Assembly: GCA_021157815.1 (NCBI GenBank) | Contig: JAGGVT010000028.1 | Coordinates: forward strand, 1-6,231 | Direction: 5' to 3' | DNA: 6,231 nucleotides | Source: a bacterium | GTDB lineage: Bacteria > JAJVIF01 > JAGGVT01 | Part shown: positions 3,360-6,231 of the stretch, one piece after another | Position numbering within the stretch: position 1 is the stretch's first letter | How the letters are laid out: each line of letters starts with the position of its first letter | The notes under the pieces: model-generated | Seen by the model: the letters and a program-made list of their open reading frames with translations, nothing else | Told to the model about the DNA's origin: nothing | The model's database searches: none | Position numbers and translations under genes: made by a program

Positions 3360-5999
3360 ATGTTTTATCGAAAGGAAACCATTGTATTATTTGTCGCTTT
3401 ATTACTGATGATTTCCGGGTGTTCGGGCAATACTCCTGTCGCGCTGGATAAAACAGGTGATTCAGGCGATTCAATTCCATTCATTGGATTGGCTGACAAT
3501 AATCACACATTTAGCGCGCAGGGAATATTTGGCGCCTATGAGCTCTCTATTGATGCCAAAACGCAGTCAGCGGAACTTGTCGCAAAGCGAACCAGCTCAC
3601 TTGGCGAAAGTTACATTGTCAACGGCATAAGCTATTTCACAATTGCGCCTTGCGCGGACTGCCTGAAAATCAAGTCAATCGCTTTAACAAATGAGTGGTT
3701 AATCCAGCTGACGTTCGCGATTCATCACCCGTTCGACCCGGGAGACCCGTTCAAACCGCCAAATTGTGTTAATCGTCTCGACCTTGATGTTTTCGATCTC
3801 GCTCTGCTTGTGCAGCCGCTTGAAACCACTGCTGATGCATATACTCTTACAGATGCATCGGTGTATTCGGGCATTGTTATAAATAACGCGGGTTACACTA
3901 CGGAACTTGAAAACGCAATTGAGGATTCAGCCGCTCTGCCGTTTGTTCTTGTTATCGATGATAACACCGCAGCAACAGATACATTCAACAAATTCGAAAT
4001 GGGCGCTGAAGCTGAATTCGATGTTCTTTTCAACATTGAAGATACTCTGAGATTTAATCTTTACCTGACAATGGGCTACGGCTGGAGCGCGACCAAACCA
4101 CAACGTCTTTCCCCGACTTACTACAATCCTGAATTCAACAGAAAAAGCGCGTGGAAAGTTGTTGTAACCCCGCCGAATGGTGAGAATCCGCCGGATATGA
4201 CAAACACATGGAATGCCGGGGATGACACTACTGCATTCGATATAACAGTCGAGGTTTTCGACTGGCAGATTGGCGCGAATGTAAACCCCGAACTCGCAGA
4301 GCAGACTGACATTTACGCCGCATCAGGTGTTTCATCTGTATCAGTTGAGATTCCGGGCATGAACAGCGCATTGCCAACTGTAAACACACCCGACAGCGGC
4401 GCTGGAACACCATCCGATCCGCTTGTTTACACGCTCTCAGTCGCAAACGAAAATCTCCTGCCGGAGGGTGAATATACCGGACTGGTAAAAGTCAGCGATG
4501 AACGCATTCCGGGTGTAGTATTATTCGGCGCTGAGACTGATACAATGGTCGATTCTCCAGATGGAACAATCATCAATTGGACAACAATTCCGGAATTTGC
4601 GACTTATCAGACATTCTCTGCGACTATTGTTTCGGGTTTTACTGTCGAGCTGACCTCACCAAATGGTGGTGAAGAATGGTCAGTTGACTCGCATCATGAT
4701 ATAACCTGGGATACAACGGGCTATGTAGGGGATGTCAAGCTGGAGTATTCCAAAGATTGGTTCGTTTCGGAGTTTATTGAGATAATTGCCGCAACGGAAA
4801 ATGATGGTGTTTTCGAGTGGGTTATTCCTGATGATGAGTCGGATACTGTACGCGTGCGAGTAACACTTCTAGATGTACCCGCTCTATATGATGACTCAGA
4901 CGCTGATTTTTCAATAATTGAAATCGTTTGCGGCGAAGCTGTCCATTCATATACGGGTGCATTCAATATCCTGGGTTCTATTCCATGGGGTAGCTGTCAG
5001 CGAGACGATATTGCAATACTCGAAGCTGGAATACACGCTGGTGAATGCGTAGTCAAATCGAGCATTGATTCTGATTCTGTTAGTACTTGCCATTTCGTAA
5101 GATTTAATCCTGATGATCCTGCCGATACAAATGGCACTATCTACTTCAGCTTGCCTGGACGAATTGCAGGGAGACCTGTACTCTATACATCGATGCTGGC
5201 TCAGATGGACCAGAATCCTGTCAATGCACACCTTGCCGTTATCAATGGACGAATGTTTGATACGGTACAGATCGTTGACGAAAACGGAACTCACATAGAG
5301 GACATCATAGTCACTGACTCACAGACTCCAAGTGGAAATTATCCACATATACCGGGAATGGACTTCGATTCTGATGGTGACTTATGGATGGTTACAAATG
5401 TTTACGGTGGGCCATCTCCTATCTGGCAGTTAAGGCATTACGAACTACAAGGCAGCAGTCCCTACTATATCGAGAACCTCAGCGACAGGCTTGACATCAC
5501 TAATGATTTGTACTATCCGCGTGCAGCTACCATGCGGTACATTAGCGACATCGCTATCAGTTACTCCGAGGATTACCTCTTCGTGTTTGGGTCAACTTCT
5601 ACACAAGCCAGCTCTTGCGTTAAGTATGATATCAGCACTTCCCCGCCAACCTGGGATTCATATACTTTTGTAAACGCGCCGATATTCAATGTTACACCTT
5701 ACTCAGGGATGAGTCGCAACGATATCGAGATTGATCATGTTGATCCCCTGTATGAAAAATGCAGGCTATTGGTAATGTCTCAAGCATGGAATGGGTCCTC
5801 CAGCGATATCCACCTGATTAAGTACGATACTGACTTCAACATGCTGGCGGATGAGATTGTCAATACTTTCTCCAGTCCTTGGTCCTCTCCTTTTACATTT
5901 GCAATCAATATCGATCCTGAAACGCGTAATCTGATTGCAATTAACTATTCTTCGTCTAACGGCTTCACTTATTATGAGATGCCTGATACGGATTGGTAA
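3360..5999 (+). CDS. Large modular lipoprotein of unknown function (Kre9/KNH-like module, C-terminal propeller-like region)
   Basis: This is an 879-residue exported lipoprotein. Residues 1-20 form a lipoprotein signal peptide with lipobox ISGC, and C21 would be lipidated. Residues 22 to about 265 are a module I do not recognise, with a CADC pair (C98, C101), a further C136, and the motif HHPFDPGDP before a LDLDVFDL strand. Residues about 266-427 look like Ig-fold beta-sandwich sequence. Residues about 428-520 open with TSPNGGEEW and continue with DITWDTTG, the hallmark of Kre9/KNH-like (Ser-Thr-rich GPI-anchored type) beta-sandwich modules common in secreted proteins of candidate phyla. Residues about 524-879 contain repeated short strands and an acidic loop DFDSDGDLW (D668, D670, D672, D674), suggesting a beta-propeller or similar repeat fold, perhaps calcium-binding; six more cysteines lie here. 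No catalytic motif is evident. It is probably a surface or periplasmic adhesion, binding or scaffold protein. It has its own promoter and no clear terminator follows. Confidence 0.85.
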   Translation: MFYRKETIVLFVALLLMISGCSGNTPVALDKTGDSGDSIPFIGLADNNHTFSAQGIFGAYELSIDAKTQSAELVAKRTSSLGESYIVNGISYFTIAPCADCLKIKSIALTNEWLIQLTFAIHHPFDPGDPFKPPNCVNRLDLDVFDLALLVQPLETTADAYTLTDASVYSGIVINNAGYTTELENAIEDSAALPFVLVIDDNTAATDTFNKFEMGAEAEFDVLFNIEDTLRFNLYLTMGYGWSATKPQRLSPTYYNPEFNRKSAWKVVVTPPNGENPPDMTNTWNAGDDTTAFDITVEVFDWQIGANVNPELAEQTDIYAASGVSSVSVEIPGMNSALPTVNTPDSGAGTPSDPLVYTLSVANENLLPEGEYTGLVKVSDERIPGVVLFGAETDTMVDSPDGTIINWTTIPEFATYQTFSATIVSGFTVELTSPNGGEEWSVDSHHDITWDTTGYVGDVKLEYSKDWFVSEFIEIIAATENDGVFEWVIPDDESDTVRVRVTLLDVPALYDDSDADFSIIEIVCGEAVHSYTGAFNILGSIPWGSCQRDDIAILEAGIHAGECVVKSSIDSDSVSTCHFVRFNPDDPADTNGTIYFSLPGRIAGRPVLYTSMLAQMDQNPVNAHLAVINGRMFDTVQIVDENGTHIEDIIVTDSQTPSGNYPHIPGMDFDSDGDLWMVTNVYGGPSPIWQLRHYELQGSSPYYIENLSDRLDITNDLYYPRAATMRYISDIAISYSEDYLFVFGSTSTQASSCVKYDISTSPPTWDSYTFVNAPIFNVTPYSGMSRNDIEIDHVDPLYEKCRLLVMSQAWNGSSSDIHLIKYDTDFNMLADEIVNTFSSPWSSPFTFAINIDPETRNLIAINYSSSNGFTYYEMPDTDW

Positions 6000-6140
6000 G
6001 GACCTGGTTTATCTTATGACTTCCCATTATCCGGGACATGAGATGAAAATGGCAATTATAATAACCAGGTGGTAATCTGGCTAAGTTGCAATAAAATTGG
6101 GTTCTTCAATAAATCGAGTGGGTTGAGTTTAGATTAAGTA

Positions 6141-6159
6141 AAAAAAGGGGACTATCCCG
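6141..6159 (-). repeat. A6-tract with GGGA/TCCC palindrome, possible repeat remnant or weak minus-strand terminator
   Basis: Six A residues lead into GGGGACTATCCCG, in which GGGA (6148-6151) and TCCC (6155-6158) are inverted around CTA. Read on the minus strand this is a short hairpin followed by C and six T residues, the layout of an intrinsic terminator for a gene entering from the right. The stem is only four pairs, so it would be weak. Alternatively it is part of a dispersed palindromic repeat. The rest of 6000-6231 shows no gene on either strand and no terminator for the upstream lipoprotein. Confidence 0.3.
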
Positions 6160-6231
6160 AATGTCACTCGGTTAGCTAGTTGTATCAATATCTAGCGGAT
6201 TTAACTTCTGGAAAATTATCATATCTATTAA

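Noticed and set aside
4947-5294. Minus-strand ORF of 115 codons inside the lipoprotein gene
   Set aside because: It is antisense to a clearly coding frame, with no promoter, ribosome binding site or recognisable domain.
6002-6070. Inverted 8-mers ACCTGGTT (6002-6009) and AACCAGGT (6063-6070) after the lipoprotein gene
   Set aside because: The arms are short and separated by 53 bases, with no T-run after the second arm. This is not a credible terminator and could easily arise by chance.

Overview
The window looks like chromosomal DNA of a diderm, probably anaerobic or microaerophilic, uncultured-type bacterium. The diderm call rests on three things: a signal-peptide + SLH + coiled-coil + beta-barrel porin ending in Phe, a large lipoprotein with a clean lipobox, and the ferritin plus rubrerythrin-type pair typical of oxygen-sensitive bacteria. 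SLH-anchored porins are known from Cyanobacteria, Negativicutes, Thermotogae, Deinococcus-Thermus and many candidate phyla. Modules opening with SPNGGEEW, as in the lipoprotein here, are common in secreted proteins of candidate phyla. I cannot place the organism further from sequence alone.

Layout. All four convincing genes are on the + strand. Bases 1-449 are non-coding: a truncated octamer tandem repeat (1-51), an AT-rich stretch with no recognisable gene (52-204), a near-consensus sigma-70-type promoter (205-233), and a long leader of about 210 nt that contains an 18-bp RNA hairpin (287-345). The SLH porin (450-1853) follows, closed by a strong intrinsic terminator (1882-1911). A 50-base stretch upstream of the ferritin then holds a 23-bp near-perfect dyad (1962-1984) overlapping the -35 of a good promoter (1978-2006), which looks like a regulated promoter. 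It drives a two-gene unit: a classical bacterial ferritin with every iron ligand intact (2061-2576) and, 46 nt later, a rubredoxin-less rubrerythrin-type diiron protein (2623-3081). A non-coding gap (3082-3359) carries a small hairpin and a promoter. After it comes an 879-residue modular lipoprotein of unknown function (3360-5999). The last 232 bases hold no gene that I can see, only a short A6-GGGA/TCCC palindrome.

How the genes fit together. The ferritin and rubrerythrin-like protein form a plausible iron-storage and peroxide/oxygen-defence operon under a dedicated operator. The porin and lipoprotein are separate envelope transcription units. The 12-mer CAGGAATAATTC occurs in both the porin upstream region (116-127) and the core of the ferritin dyad (1966-1977). 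This hints, weakly, that one regulator could touch both. No mobile element, CRISPR array, tRNA or rRNA was seen. The most interesting material is regulatory (the porin leader hairpin and the ferritin operator), together with the unrecognised lipoprotein architecture.
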